A DNA stretch of 64,000 bases from CAZFLD01 sp964519835 (GTDB lineage: Bacteria > Spirochaetota > Spirochaetia > DSM-27196 > CAZFLD01), in NCBI GenBank assembly GCA_964519835.1, contig CAZFLD010000012.1, positions 15,331-79,330 of the forward strand, given 5' to 3'. The notes under the pieces are model-generated. The model did no database searches. It was not told the DNA's origin and worked only from the letters and a program-made list of their open reading frames with translations. The position numbers and the translations under genes are program-made. How positions within the stretch are numbered: the stretch's first letter is position 1; the number at the start of each line of letters is the position of its first letter. Below, one piece after another: positions 50,592 to 59,365 of the stretch.

Positions 50592-52355
50592 TCACCGCCG
50601 TATCACCACCCCGATGCGCCGATCCGGCTCGATATTCCGGAGCTCGATTGGAATCTCCCCGGACAGATTGCTTCCCACCAGGTAGTAGTAGCTGCTGTAG
50701 TCCGGCTGCTTGTCGTACGCCCAGGCCGGCGAATCGGAGTAGAGATACGGTCCTTGGAGGACGGCACTGCCGTCGTCGGAAAGCCAAAACTCGTAGTTGT
50801 AGAGATTGATAGATCCCAAACGATACCTAAGGCCGGCGTACGGGTACACAAAATAGCCACCGCGATTGTACCGATAGCCCTGGGGCGCGTCCGTGCGGTG
50901 GGAGAGCAGCACCGCTTGCGCCCACCTCCTAAGCAAGTCGCCGTAATCCATGGGGTAACCGAGGGACGCGAGGGCTGAGAGAACGATATCCTGATTGGAG
51001 GCTGTGGCGGGTGAAACGGTATTTGGATTGCCCATCAACGCGCCGAGTAGCTCCGGACCGCCGTAGTTTCGAAGCAGGTAGGCGCCAAAGGCATAGCTCA
51101 CCGCGTAGTCGGCCAGGACCTCTTTCGAGTCGCCTCGCCAGTCCACGAGGCTCTGGTCGTTGAAGTAGTTAAAACGGGGCAGCCGACCGCGCAAGATGCC
51201 AAGCTCTCCACCACTGCCGTCGTTCCAATCTACACCCCGGGGGCCACTCTTTTTGATCTTGTCCGACAGGAGGTCCTCGAGCATCATCGACATCATCTCT
51301 TCCACCCAGGTACTTGTTGAGGCCAAGATCCCGTTCGCGACCTGCTTTTGGTAGAAGTGGATCATGTGCTGGTACTCGTGGGCGAGCGTAGAGACAATCT
51401 CCGACGGCGCCCAGTCGTCGCTCTCCCAAGTATCGCCGTCGCGTGCGCCAAGCATAACGGAGTCCAGGTAGAACATCACACGCTCGTTGGAATTTGGCAC
51501 CACGGGCACGCCATCCGCGTTCTTCCGGCGGTAGTTGTCCCGACTAAAAAAAAGCCCAAATACACCACCGTCATCCAAGGGCGCTGCATTGTCGTTGTCG
51601 ATGTCGTAGAGAAGGATGGTTACCGAATCGTCGTTGGTTATGAGGTTCGAGAAATCGTGGGGGCCCCAGGGCCTTCCCAAGAGGGGGGTCACCCAGTCGG
51701 TGATGTCGTTGGCGGCACCCTCTTTGAGGAAGTAGTCGGCCAGGGCGGTAACCATCTCGTCGGTGACCAGGTAGGTCTTGCTGCCGCCGGCGGTCCAGGA
51801 GTCGTCGGCAACCCAGATGCTGAGCGTTTTACCGCCGATCTCCCGCACCAGACGATTGGTGGCGGGAACGCCCGGTGGGGACGACGAGCTGATCGCCACA
51901 CCGTTAAACGTCTTGGTGTCGCCGACGCTATCGGAGGCCCCGCCTCGAGCGGTAATCCCGGCGGCGCTTCTCTCGGCGATCGTGCCGATGCCGGCCCCTC
52001 CTCGCTCGAAGGTCGGTCGGTTTCTCCGAAACTCCTCGACGGCCGGGTGATCGCGACGGGGAGAGCCGTCTTCGGCGTCGAATTGTGGTGCCCTCGCTTG
52101 GATGCTCGGATTGGTGACGCTGTCGTTCGTGGGATTCGAAATTGTCAAAACAAGGTCGGCGGGCGTGGAGCCGAGATCCACGGTAAACGAGAGACTCCCG
52201 GTGGTGGGGTTGATGTCGTATATAACCGAGTTCCCCGCCTCTACCGGCGGAGAGAGCCCGGCGGGGCAGGAGGTCAAAAGGAAGACAAGCGAAGAGAGTG
52301 CCGCCGCGATTACGTAGCAGAGCGGAGTCTTTGCTTTCGAAGTACGTGCCACCAC
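50592..52355 (-). CDS. M30-like metallopeptidase, lipoprotein
   Basis: 587 residues from a GTG. The N-terminus is a lipoprotein signal ending LLTSC, so the protein is likely anchored to a membrane. The zinc-binding HEYQH starts at H326, followed about 25 residues later by WVEEMMSMM with the probable third ligand, as in peptidase family M30 (hyicolysin type). The protein has a strand-rich N-terminal part with Ala/Gly/Pro-rich stretches. It should act outside the cytoplasm on unknown proteins. Confidence 0.8.
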   Translation of the reverse strand: MVARTSKAKTPLCYVIAAALSSLVFLLTSCPAGLSPPVEAGNSVIYDINPTTGSLSFTVDLGSTPADLVLTISNPTNDSVTNPSIQARAPQFDAEDGSPRRDHPAVEEFRRNRPTFERGGAGIGTIAERSAAGITARGGASDSVGDTKTFNGVAISSSSPPGVPATNRLVREIGGKTLSIWVADDSWTAGGSKTYLVTDEMVTALADYFLKEGAANDITDWVTPLLGRPWGPHDFSNLITNDDSVTILLYDIDNDNAAPLDDGGVFGLFFSRDNYRRKNADGVPVVPNSNERVMFYLDSVMLGARDGDTWESDDWAPSEIVSTLAHEYQHMIHFYQKQVANGILASTSTWVEEMMSMMLEDLLSDKIKKSGPRGVDWNDGSGGELGILRGRLPRFNYFNDQSLVDWRGDSKEVLADYAVSYAFGAYLLRNYGGPELLGALMGNPNTVSPATASNQDIVLSALASLGYPMDYGDLLRRWAQAVLLSHRTDAPQGYRYNRGGYFVYPYAGLRYRLGSINLYNYEFWLSDDGSAVLQGPYLYSDSPAWAYDKQPDYSSYYYLVGSNLSGEIPIELRNIEPDRRIGVVIRR

Positions 52356-52398
52356 CGCACACTATACGCCGTGTTGGCAAGTTAATCTTGTCTACCCC

Positions 52399-52947
52399 CT
52401 AGGATTCCGGCACCCAGCGGTTGCAGGCTGACGGTAGGATGGCTTCGAGCTCCCGTCGGAGCACCGGTTGGATCACCTTCAGCGCATCGCGGATTCGGCG
52501 GCGCTCTACGCCATAGTTGACGGTGCCGATTACTATGGGGTTTGTCCGGCCGTCGGGGTTCCGGCTGTCCGCCGCACGCTTGTGGTCGTTGAGGGACACT
52601 GACTCCAAAATGGCGTGACCCGCGGAAATGACCTCGGGGTCGCCGTCCGGATAAAAAAGGCCGCGCGCAAGGCGGGCGGAGAGACTTCCGGAAGCGCGGC
52701 CCGAGAAGTACTCCTTGCTCCGAATACCCATTACGTACGCGGCGATGTTGTGTACCGCAACAAGGTCAGGATTGACCGATGATGCCCTAAACGGCAGGTA
52801 GGCCAAAAGACGAGCGACCGGATTATCACGGAGCATCGCCATCTCGCTCATTGTTAATCGGGCAGCCGATGCGACCAGTCGCAACGTGGCTTCGTAGTCG
52901 TGATCAGAAAGGCCGGTGGAGGATCTGCTGATCATAGTTTGGGTCAT
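52399..52947 (-). CDS. Protein of unknown function
   Basis: 182 residues from the ATG at 52947, which has AGGAG upstream; the longer frame to 53013 is rejected. It is a soluble, arginine-rich protein, with helices around ATLRLVASAARLTMSEMAML and RRRIRDALKVIQPVLRREL. No signal peptide, cysteine motif or family recognised. The M30 gene starts 43 nt further on the same strand. Confidence 0.65.
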   Translation of the reverse strand: MTQTMISRSSTGLSDHDYEATLRLVASAARLTMSEMAMLRDNPVARLLAYLPFRASSVNPDLVAVHNIAAYVMGIRSKEYFSGRASGSLSARLARGLFYPDGDPEVISAGHAILESVSLNDHKRAADSRNPDGRTNPIVIGTVNYGVERRRIRDALKVIQPVLRRELEAILPSACNRWVPES

Positions 52948-53067
52948 GGGGCTTCTCCTGTTGCTGACAAGATGATGGTGATTCCGGTTCACGCCGTTGT
53001 TCTTAGCAATCACAACTGTCCTTTAGCAACAAGCGGGCCAATGCGACGGTCGAAAAATCGATTCGCA

Positions 53068-53091
53068 TTATTACTTTGTTTGTCATAGAAT
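53068..53091 (+). promoter_or_regulatory. Possible promoter before the pseudokinase gene
   Basis: TTCGCA, a spacer near 18 nt and TAGAAT at 53086-53091. The transcript would start at about 53098, beside the ATG of the 44-codon ORF, and give the kinase-like gene a leader of about 130 nt. Confidence 0.35.
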
Positions 53092-53098
53092 TAGAGTG

Positions 53099-53233
53099 AT
53101 GGTTGCCTCACAGTACGCACCAGATACGGAGTTACCAGGGTCCATCACCCCGGTTACTGCACACAACTTGGTCACCAGGCCGTTGCCGGCAACGACATTT
53201 GCAGCACGGGCGCCGCAGGAAGCGAAGACGTGA
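53099..53233 (+). CDS. Possible 44-residue upstream ORF
   Basis: ATG at 53099, 44 codons (starting MVASQYAPDTELP, ending APQEAKT), stop TGA overlapping the GTG start of the ribulokinase-like gene by 4 nt. No good ribosome site is seen, and the predicted transcription start leaves almost no leader. It may be a leaderless or coupling ORF, or chance. No family recognised. Confidence 0.3.
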   Translation: MVASQYAPDTELPGSITPVTAHNLVTRPLPATTFAARAPQEAKT

Positions 53234-54930
53234 ACGAAAAACGAGCGACGCTTGGGATCGAGATTGGCCTGTGGCGCGTAACCGCGGTGGCGGTTTCCAT
53301 CGACGACGGAACGGTAGTTGCCTCAGCGACGGTCGAGTACGAGGAGGTCGATGCGGCGCAGCCGACGCCACCCGGGGAGAACGGCTCCGCAGAGAACAAC
53401 GACCACCGGCAAACCGGAGAAACAAACCCGGCGAGCAGCCCCGCCGGCGCGGTGGTCGCCGCGCAGAGCCCCACGGCCGCAAACACCGCGATCGCAGCCG
53501 ACACGGTCCTCGACAGCGTGGAGGAGGCGGTTATCACCTGCCTCGAGGGCGCACGTGAGGCGGCCGACGACGTCCGCGTCGTAGCAATCGGCTTTGCGTC
53601 GGCAGCCGGCATGGCGTTGCCGCTTGCCGAAGATGGAACCCCTATGTCCGCTCAGCCCCGGTTCGTTTCCACACCGGAGGCCTTTGTTGCCCGCGACCCT
53701 TTCCACGCGGAGGCAAGCGAGTTTGCCGAGTATGCCGGGCGCCATCGTCCGGAGTACGTCGCCAAGTCCGGAACACTTCGCGTGAGCCGCAGCTTGTGGG
53801 CTGCCGCCCTTTTTTGCCGCAGGACCGACGAGTCGTTGTTTCGCGCCGCGCATACTTGGGTCCAGCTCGTCGACTGGCTGGTTGGCACGGCGACGGGCAC
53901 GGTAACAACGCCATCCCTGCCCCGTTCCACCTCAATGGCCACGGCCTTTGATTTGTATCACCGGTCCTGGGGCGGTTATCCGGACTCGGACTATCTGGCG
54001 CTCTTGGATCCCTCGCTGTCGCACCTGCGCAGGACAATTACCGGTCACGGGTCACTCGCGGGGGCCTCGGTCGGCACCCTTTGCGATCGTTTTGCCCACC
54101 GGGTAGGCCTGCAGCCGGGTATTCCTGTTGCCGCAGCGATGTGGGCCGGGCATGCGGCCGCGGTTGCGATGGGCATCGGCCCCGGCATGCTTGTGATATG
54201 GGGTCCCGAGGATCGGGGGCACAACCCGGACGGCCACGACAATACAGGCTGGGCCACATGCGTCGCCGACCAGATGGTTTCCATACCGGACATCGACGGC
54301 CTTGGAGGCGGCAGTCGCGGTGTGGTCTTGCCTGAGAGCCGGTCAGTGTGCTTTGGGCTACACCTGTCGAGCGGACTCAGGCGCTGGTTTGCACAAACAA
54401 TCGGAGAGGCACCGGAGCTGCGCCTGCCGGTTTTGGACCAGCGGCCGCCCGTCGCCGTTTCCGGCAAAGGGGGGCGTGGGTTCCTTGCGAGTCTCGGCGC
54501 CGGACAGACCGCCGCCTCGGTGTACCAGGCAATTCTCCTAGACGCGGCCTTGGAGATCCGGCACGCCCGATCGACCCTGGCCCAACACGAGCTTCCGGCG
54601 GACTCGATAACACTCTGCGGGGCGCAAACGTTTTGCGGAGAGGCGTTGTGCACGATCACGGCGGACCTGTGCGGCATTCCGGTACGCCGGTCGCATGTGG
54701 AGCGCCCGGGCGCCTTCGGAGCTGCGGTCTTGGCGGCCGGGCACGCTATGGAACCAAACGCGACCGGCGACAAAAATGGCCCGATTGGCCTGGAGGCGGC
54801 GATGGACGCGATGACGGGAAAGGCCGAAGTTACCTATGCCCCTGACGAGTCACGACGCGAATACTACGAAAAAATCGCGGAGTTGCACAAAAGAACAGCG
54901 TTAGCGCTTAAGCCGCTGTTCCCGGCGTGA
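53230..54930 (+). CDS. FGGY-family ribulokinase-like protein lacking active-site residues
   Basis: 566 residues aligning over the full length with L-ribulokinase (AraB type): LGIEIGLWRV at the N-terminus, WVQLVDWLVGTATGT, YHRSWGGYPDSDYLALLDPSL, VGTLCDRFAHRVGLQPGIPV, and ADLCGIPVRRS...GAFGAAVLAAG at the C-terminus. Key residues differ: the LGxDxG aspartate is E11 and the following Ser/Thr is lost; the DSTG equivalent is FASAAG (122-127); the catalytic aspartate of GGAFDCH is A306 in AAMWAGH; and the GTSTC loop is WGPED. A 40-residue Ala/Pro/Glu insert lies near 42-85. It is probably a pseudokinase that binds a sugar or nucleotide without phosphorylating it. Confidence 0.8.
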   Translation: MNEKRATLGIEIGLWRVTAVAVSIDDGTVVASATVEYEEVDAAQPTPPGENGSAENNDHRQTGETNPASSPAGAVVAAQSPTAANTAIAADTVLDSVEEAVITCLEGAREAADDVRVVAIGFASAAGMALPLAEDGTPMSAQPRFVSTPEAFVARDPFHAEASEFAEYAGRHRPEYVAKSGTLRVSRSLWAAALFCRRTDESLFRAAHTWVQLVDWLVGTATGTVTTPSLPRSTSMATAFDLYHRSWGGYPDSDYLALLDPSLSHLRRTITGHGSLAGASVGTLCDRFAHRVGLQPGIPVAAAMWAGHAAAVAMGIGPGMLVIWGPEDRGHNPDGHDNTGWATCVADQMVSIPDIDGLGGGSRGVVLPESRSVCFGLHLSSGLRRWFAQTIGEAPELRLPVLDQRPPVAVSGKGGRGFLASLGAGQTAASVYQAILLDAALEIRHARSTLAQHELPADSITLCGAQTFCGEALCTITADLCGIPVRRSHVERPGAFGAAVLAAGHAMEPNATGDKNGPIGLEAAMDAMTGKAEVTYAPDESRREYYEKIAELHKRTALALKPLFPA

Positions 54931-56136
54931 GCGCTCGATGCGCTGCATCTTGCGGTAGTAGTGGGCTTGCTTTTGTACTTCCTCGAGGTCGGTTGTGTGG
55001 AGCTTGTTGTCCACAGCCTTGATCTTTGAGTTTTTCAAGAGCTCGCGTATGTACTGATTGCCCTCGGCCATGGGCAGACCGACCATGTTGATCAGCTCCT
55101 TAACACCGAAGTCGAAGGTATAGGATTCGCCGGGGCGGATACTAACACGAACCTTCTCGAGCTGGATCGAAAGCGCGTCGTAGAGCCGGCCCACCTTGTC
55201 CGTAAGCAGCGTGTTGGCCAGCTGCTTATAGATAAACCAGATCCGTTCCGCAAGAAGTGTTGTGAGTCGCGCTATGATCTGCGGTTGTGTGGAGACCATA
55301 CGTGCGAAGTTCTCTTTGTTCACCGCAAGAAGAACCGCGTCTTCGTAGGCGATTGCCGACGCCGACCGGGGCTTGTTTTCGATAAGCGACATCTCACCGA
55401 ATATGTCCCCCGCCTTGAGTACGGCTAGCAGCACTTCGTTGTCGTTGACGATCTTGGTGATCTTAACGCTTCCCTTCTGAATGATGTACAGCTCGCGGCC
55501 GGGCATCGTTTCCGCAAACACCATGGTGTCTTTTGGGTAGGTCCGCGTGAACTCGGTTTCGTTCCCGTCGAGGTGAACCGCGTTGGTATACGGCTTTAGC
55601 TTGGCGGCGCGTTCCTTGGCTTTTGCCGCCTCCCGGCCCTGCGGATTGTGCTTGAGGTAGTGGTAGTAGGCAAAAAAGGCTTGATTGTACTGTTTTTGCC
55701 GAGCATAGTACTCGCCGACGTAGTACAAGTGAGTGGTATCGAGGTCTGTTGAGTTGTTCTTGAAGGTAAGCTGAGCAAGCGCCTCATCTAGGTACCTCAT
55801 CCGACGCGAAAAGCCCTCGATGATCTTCATGGCAACGGGCGTGTTCTTCTCGATGAGCATGCTGTACTGGTCACGATGCACCGAGATCAGGGAGACGTCC
55901 GTAACAGCCTGTGCCGTCTCGATGTGGCTGTGGCCCGACATAGTGGACACAACGCCAAAAAAGTCTCCGGGGCCCAGGGTGTTGCCACCCTCCTCCTCAA
56001 CAACCTCCGTTTCTTTGCTTATACGGACCTTTCCACTGCGAATGATATAGAAGTTGTCGGCCTTCTCTTTTCCTTCAACGATGATGTAGGCGTTTTGAGA
56101 AAAATTGACTATGGCGAGTTGTAGTGGGTTGCTCAT
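54901..56136 (-). CDS. Dual cyclic-nucleotide-binding protein with C-terminal Crp-like domain
   Basis: 411 residues from the ATG at 56136. The first cNMP-binding domain is about 10-125 (IIVEGKEKADNFYIIRSGKVRIS, GPGDFFGVVSTMSG); a TPR-like helical linker follows (LYYVGEYYARQKQYNQAFFAYYHYL); the second cNMP domain is about 205-315 (ELYIIQKGSVKITK, LKAGDIFGEMSLIENKPRSASA). The end has a winged-helix-like part (FGVKELINMVGLPMAEGNQYIRELLKN), so it may bind DNA. The first domain lacks the PRSAS-type phosphate cassette, so ligand binding is likelier at the second. The 3' end overlaps the convergent kinase-like gene by 30 nt. Confidence 0.85.
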   Translation of the reverse strand: MSNPLQLAIVNFSQNAYIIVEGKEKADNFYIIRSGKVRISKETEVVEEEGGNTLGPGDFFGVVSTMSGHSHIETAQAVTDVSLISVHRDQYSMLIEKNTPVAMKIIEGFSRRMRYLDEALAQLTFKNNSTDLDTTHLYYVGEYYARQKQYNQAFFAYYHYLKHNPQGREAAKAKERAAKLKPYTNAVHLDGNETEFTRTYPKDTMVFAETMPGRELYIIQKGSVKITKIVNDNEVLLAVLKAGDIFGEMSLIENKPRSASAIAYEDAVLLAVNKENFARMVSTQPQIIARLTTLLAERIWFIYKQLANTLLTDKVGRLYDALSIQLEKVRVSIRPGESYTFDFGVKELINMVGLPMAEGNQYIRELLKNSKIKAVDNKLHTTDLEEVQKQAHYYRKMQRIERSRREQRLKR

Positions 56137-56246
56137 GACACGTCGAAAAGCCCGCTCATTTCCCAAAGTATACGGGCCGCCACATTCCTGTGTCAATGCG
56201 GCGCGGACGCGGGCCAAGACTCAATAAGTCTATTTTAGAAAAAAAC

Positions 56247-57530
56247 TTAGGTGGAGAACCGGCCCGTCAGTTTTCTTACCTCCTCGCCAACCGTTTTTGA
56301 AATCGACTCATCACCCCTATTCTTTAGCACATCAAGGATCAACTCACCGATACGTTCCATCTCCGCCTCGCCCATCCCCATGGTGGTCACCGCGGGTGTT
56401 CCGATGCGGATGCCCGACGTTACCAGTGGGCTTTTCTCGTCGAAGGGGATGCCGTTTTTGTTCACCGTGATGCCGGCGGCGTCCAAGGCCTGCTCGGCCT
56501 GCTTCCCGGTCAAGTCAAAGCGCGTGACGTCCACGAGCATAAGGTGATTGTCCGTGCCGCCGGATATCAGGCGCGCTCCGCCGTCGCTCAAAACCGACGC
56601 GAGACGCTGGGCGTTGGCGACGATTCGCCGGGTGTACTCGCCAAAGTCTTCCGACAACGCTTCTTTAAAGGCGACGGCCTTGGCGGCAATGATGTGCATA
56701 AGGGGACCACCCTGCACTCCCGGCATGACATATGAGTCGATGATCTCGGAGTACTTCCGTAGCCGGCCGGATTTGGGCGCCGTGATACCAAGGCTGTTTT
56801 CCTTGTCTTTGCCGATAAGTATCATGCCGCCGCGCGGTCCCCGAAGCGTCTTGTGGGTGGTTGTAGTCACAAAGTCCGAGTGCGGGAGCGGGGATGGATG
56901 AACGCCGGTAGCCACTAAACCGGCGATATGAGCCATGTCCGTGACCAAAAAAGCGCCCACGGAGTCGGCAATCTCGCGAAATCGGGCGAAATCGAGAACT
57001 CGTGGATAGGCGCTTGCGCCGGCTATGATAAGGCTCGGCTTCTCCTGTTCCGCGATCCTGGCCATCTGATCAAAGTCGATCCGCTCATCTTCGCGACGTA
57101 CGCCATAACTTACCGTTCGATACAACCGGCCGGAAAAATTCACCGGTGAGCCGTGGGTCAGATGGCCACCGTGGGCCAGGTCCATGCCCATAATCGTGTC
57201 TCCGGGCTTGAGCACGGCGAAGTACACCGCCATGTTTGCGTTCGACCCGGAATGTGGTTGTACGTTGGCGTAGTCGCAATCAAAAAGCTCTTTGGCCCGG
57301 TCTCGCGCAAGATCCTCAGCTACGTCGACAACGTGGCAGCCGCCGTAGTAGCGCTTGCCGGGATATCCCTCGGCATACTTGTTGGTGAGTACGGACCCTG
57401 CGGCCTCCATGACGGCTCGGGAGGTGAAGTTTTCGGACGCAATAAGCTCCAGAGTGCCCGCCTGTCGGTCAGCCTCGTCGGCAAGGACGGTGGCGATCTC
57501 TGGATCTACTGTGGTCACGTTTCTAGTCAT
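56247..57530 (-). CDS. glyA: Serine hydroxymethyltransferase
   Basis: 427 residues from the ATG at 57530; the frame extends to 57695 but the family N-terminus begins here. GlyA converts serine and tetrahydrofolate to glycine and methylene-tetrahydrofolate with PLP. The PLP lysine is in VTTTTHKTLRGPRGG; LELIASENFTSRAVMEAAGS, TNKYAEGYPGKRYYGG and NVQPHSGSNANMAVY are also conserved. The length is usual for the family. Confidence 0.97.
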   Translation of the reverse strand: MTRNVTTVDPEIATVLADEADRQAGTLELIASENFTSRAVMEAAGSVLTNKYAEGYPGKRYYGGCHVVDVAEDLARDRAKELFDCDYANVQPHSGSNANMAVYFAVLKPGDTIMGMDLAHGGHLTHGSPVNFSGRLYRTVSYGVRREDERIDFDQMARIAEQEKPSLIIAGASAYPRVLDFARFREIADSVGAFLVTDMAHIAGLVATGVHPSPLPHSDFVTTTTHKTLRGPRGGMILIGKDKENSLGITAPKSGRLRKYSEIIDSYVMPGVQGGPLMHIIAAKAVAFKEALSEDFGEYTRRIVANAQRLASVLSDGGARLISGGTDNHLMLVDVTRFDLTGKQAEQALDAAGITVNKNGIPFDEKSPLVTSGIRIGTPAVTTMGMGEAEMERIGELILDVLKNRGDESISKTVGEEVRKLTGRFST

Positions 57531-57603
57531 GTGCGGCCTATTTGTAACACGACGCCCGGCCCCATGGACAGCCCTGTGCCCGAATCCACGCGCAAGGGCG
57601 GTG

Positions 57604-59298
57604 CTACGGCAGAGTCCGGCCGGACTGCAGAAGCGCCACAAAATCGTCCTCCGGAATAGGCCTACTGAAGTAATACCCCTGCAAAAGCTCCACATCCAGC
57701 TCCCGTAGCACCGCGAACTGTTCCGCGTTTGCTACCCCTTCGATGACGTGGCCCTTTCCCCGCGTGCGGACAAGGCTCAGGATGTCGATAAGATAGGCCC
57801 TCTCCTGTTCGCTGACATGGATGTCGTCGACAAAGCTCTTGTCGATCTTTAGACGGGTCGCCGGGAGGCGCCGAAGAAAATTCAGAGACGAGATTCCCGA
57901 CCCAAAGTCATCGATCCAAACTTCGACTCCAATGCCTTCGAGGTATGTTATTGCCTCCACGGCGCGATCGGGCTCGTGCATGGTGATTCGCTCAGTCAAC
58001 TCCAGCTTGAGGCGATCCGCGGGTATCTTTTGCTGTTGACTCAAGGCCTGCTCCACAACAGGCGTTAGGTCCCTATCTAACAAATCCTCCGCACTGAGGT
58101 TGATCGACACAAAGCAGTCAAAATGATCCGCGATTCGAGTAAGAAAACGGGAAACAGCAAAAAGCGCCCACTTGTCGATAACGCCGATAAGACCCGTTTC
58201 TTCCGCTAACCCGATAAACGCGGCGGGCGACAGGAGTCCTTCCTCGGGATGGTTCCAACGAATCAGCGCCTCGGCGCCTTTTACCGTTCCGTCTGCCGTG
58301 ACCAGGGGCTGGTAGTGCAACTCAAACTGTCTGGCCTCAAAGGCGTATTGCAGCTCGGTCTTGCGGCGAAGCCGCTTCATCGCGGCGTCGTGCAGCCCCT
58401 TGTCGTAAATCGCGTACGGAGCGTGGGATCGCTTGGACTCGGCGACCGCGGAGGTGGCGTTGCGAATCAACTCGGCGGAAGTAGTCCCGTTTTTGGGATA
58501 CACCGCTATGCCGACAACCGCATCCAACGAGAGGACTATGTCTCGATAGTGGTACGGCATTGTTACCGCATCGTGGATCTTCTCCGCCACAATCGCAACA
58601 TCCGTGTCTCGGACGATGTTGGTAAGGAGCACGGTAAGGCTCGATCCTTCAAAACGGAAGACGTAATCACTGTCGCGCACCTGTTGTTTGACACGAACAG
58701 CGGTGTTCTCGATAAGGAGATCCGCCACCTCGGTCCCGTAGGTTTCGTTGATCCGGCCGAAATCCCGGAGCTGAAGGAACAACACGCCATGGCAGTTCGA
58801 TGAATTTGCCCGCTGTGTCTTGAATATCTCCTTGTCCAAGACCACTCCGAGGCTTCTGCGGTTGAAAAGACCGGTAAGTGGATCGAAGTACTCGTATCGG
58901 GTAAGCTTGGACTCGATCTCGGTAAGATGGGTGATGTCATGGGAGAGCACAAGGACGTGGGTAATCGCATCGCCGTCGCCCCGGTAGGGAAGAATGACAA
59001 CGTGCACATGGCGCAAAAAGTCGCCAAAGGCGAACTGCTCGATGTACTCCACCGTTTCGCCGGCGAAGCATTTGTCCAACGACGGGCGGATCTTTTCCCG
59101 GAATATCTCTTCGCCCCACAAGTCGGAGACGGCTGCGCCTATTACCTCATTCCGACTCTTTCCGACCGCGTCACAATACGGCCGATTCGCTAGCTCATAT
59201 CGATAGTCGCGATTGATCAGCGTTACGTAGTCGCGTGTTTGATCGAGGATGTAGCTTACATGGCACTCGTCGGCACTATTCACATCCGCCATAGTCAT
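57604..59298 (-). CDS. PAS-GGDEF-EAL signalling protein
   Basis: About 564 residues if the ATG at 59298 is the start (59292 and 59328 are alternatives, none with a good ribosome site). A PAS domain (about 5-125), a GGDEF-like domain (about 130-300) and an EAL domain (about 305-560) follow in order. The GGDEF signature is degenerate: the site reads FEGSSLTVLL, so no diguanylate cyclase activity is expected. The EAL domain keeps KGAEALIRWNHP, INLSAEDL, LELTER, WIDDFGSG, KIDKSFVDD, VIEGVAN and LQGYYFSRP, so cyclic-di-GMP phosphodiesterase activity is likely. It probably controls motility or surface traits in response to a PAS ligand. Confidence 0.9.
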   Translation of the reverse strand: MTMADVNSADECHVSYILDQTRDYVTLINRDYRYELANRPYCDAVGKSRNEVIGAAVSDLWGEEIFREKIRPSLDKCFAGETVEYIEQFAFGDFLRHVHVVILPYRGDGDAITHVLVLSHDITHLTEIESKLTRYEYFDPLTGLFNRRSLGVVLDKEIFKTQRANSSNCHGVLFLQLRDFGRINETYGTEVADLLIENTAVRVKQQVRDSDYVFRFEGSSLTVLLTNIVRDTDVAIVAEKIHDAVTMPYHYRDIVLSLDAVVGIAVYPKNGTTSAELIRNATSAVAESKRSHAPYAIYDKGLHDAAMKRLRRKTELQYAFEARQFELHYQPLVTADGTVKGAEALIRWNHPEEGLLSPAAFIGLAEETGLIGVIDKWALFAVSRFLTRIADHFDCFVSINLSAEDLLDRDLTPVVEQALSQQQKIPADRLKLELTERITMHEPDRAVEAITYLEGIGVEVWIDDFGSGISSLNFLRRLPATRLKIDKSFVDDIHVSEQERAYLIDILSLVRTRGKGHVIEGVANAEQFAVLRELDVELLQGYYFSRPIPEDDFVALLQSGRTLP

Positions 59299-59365
59299 TG
59301 ATTCTACAGGATTTAACCTCAGATACAAGATGTAGAGTTACTACGGAGGCGCCCCGGGCTCCGCA

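Noticed and set aside
51348..52385. A 345-codon open frame opposite the M30 peptidase gene
   Set aside because: The minus-strand frame carries a lipoprotein signal and HExxH; the plus frame has no motif or ribosome site.
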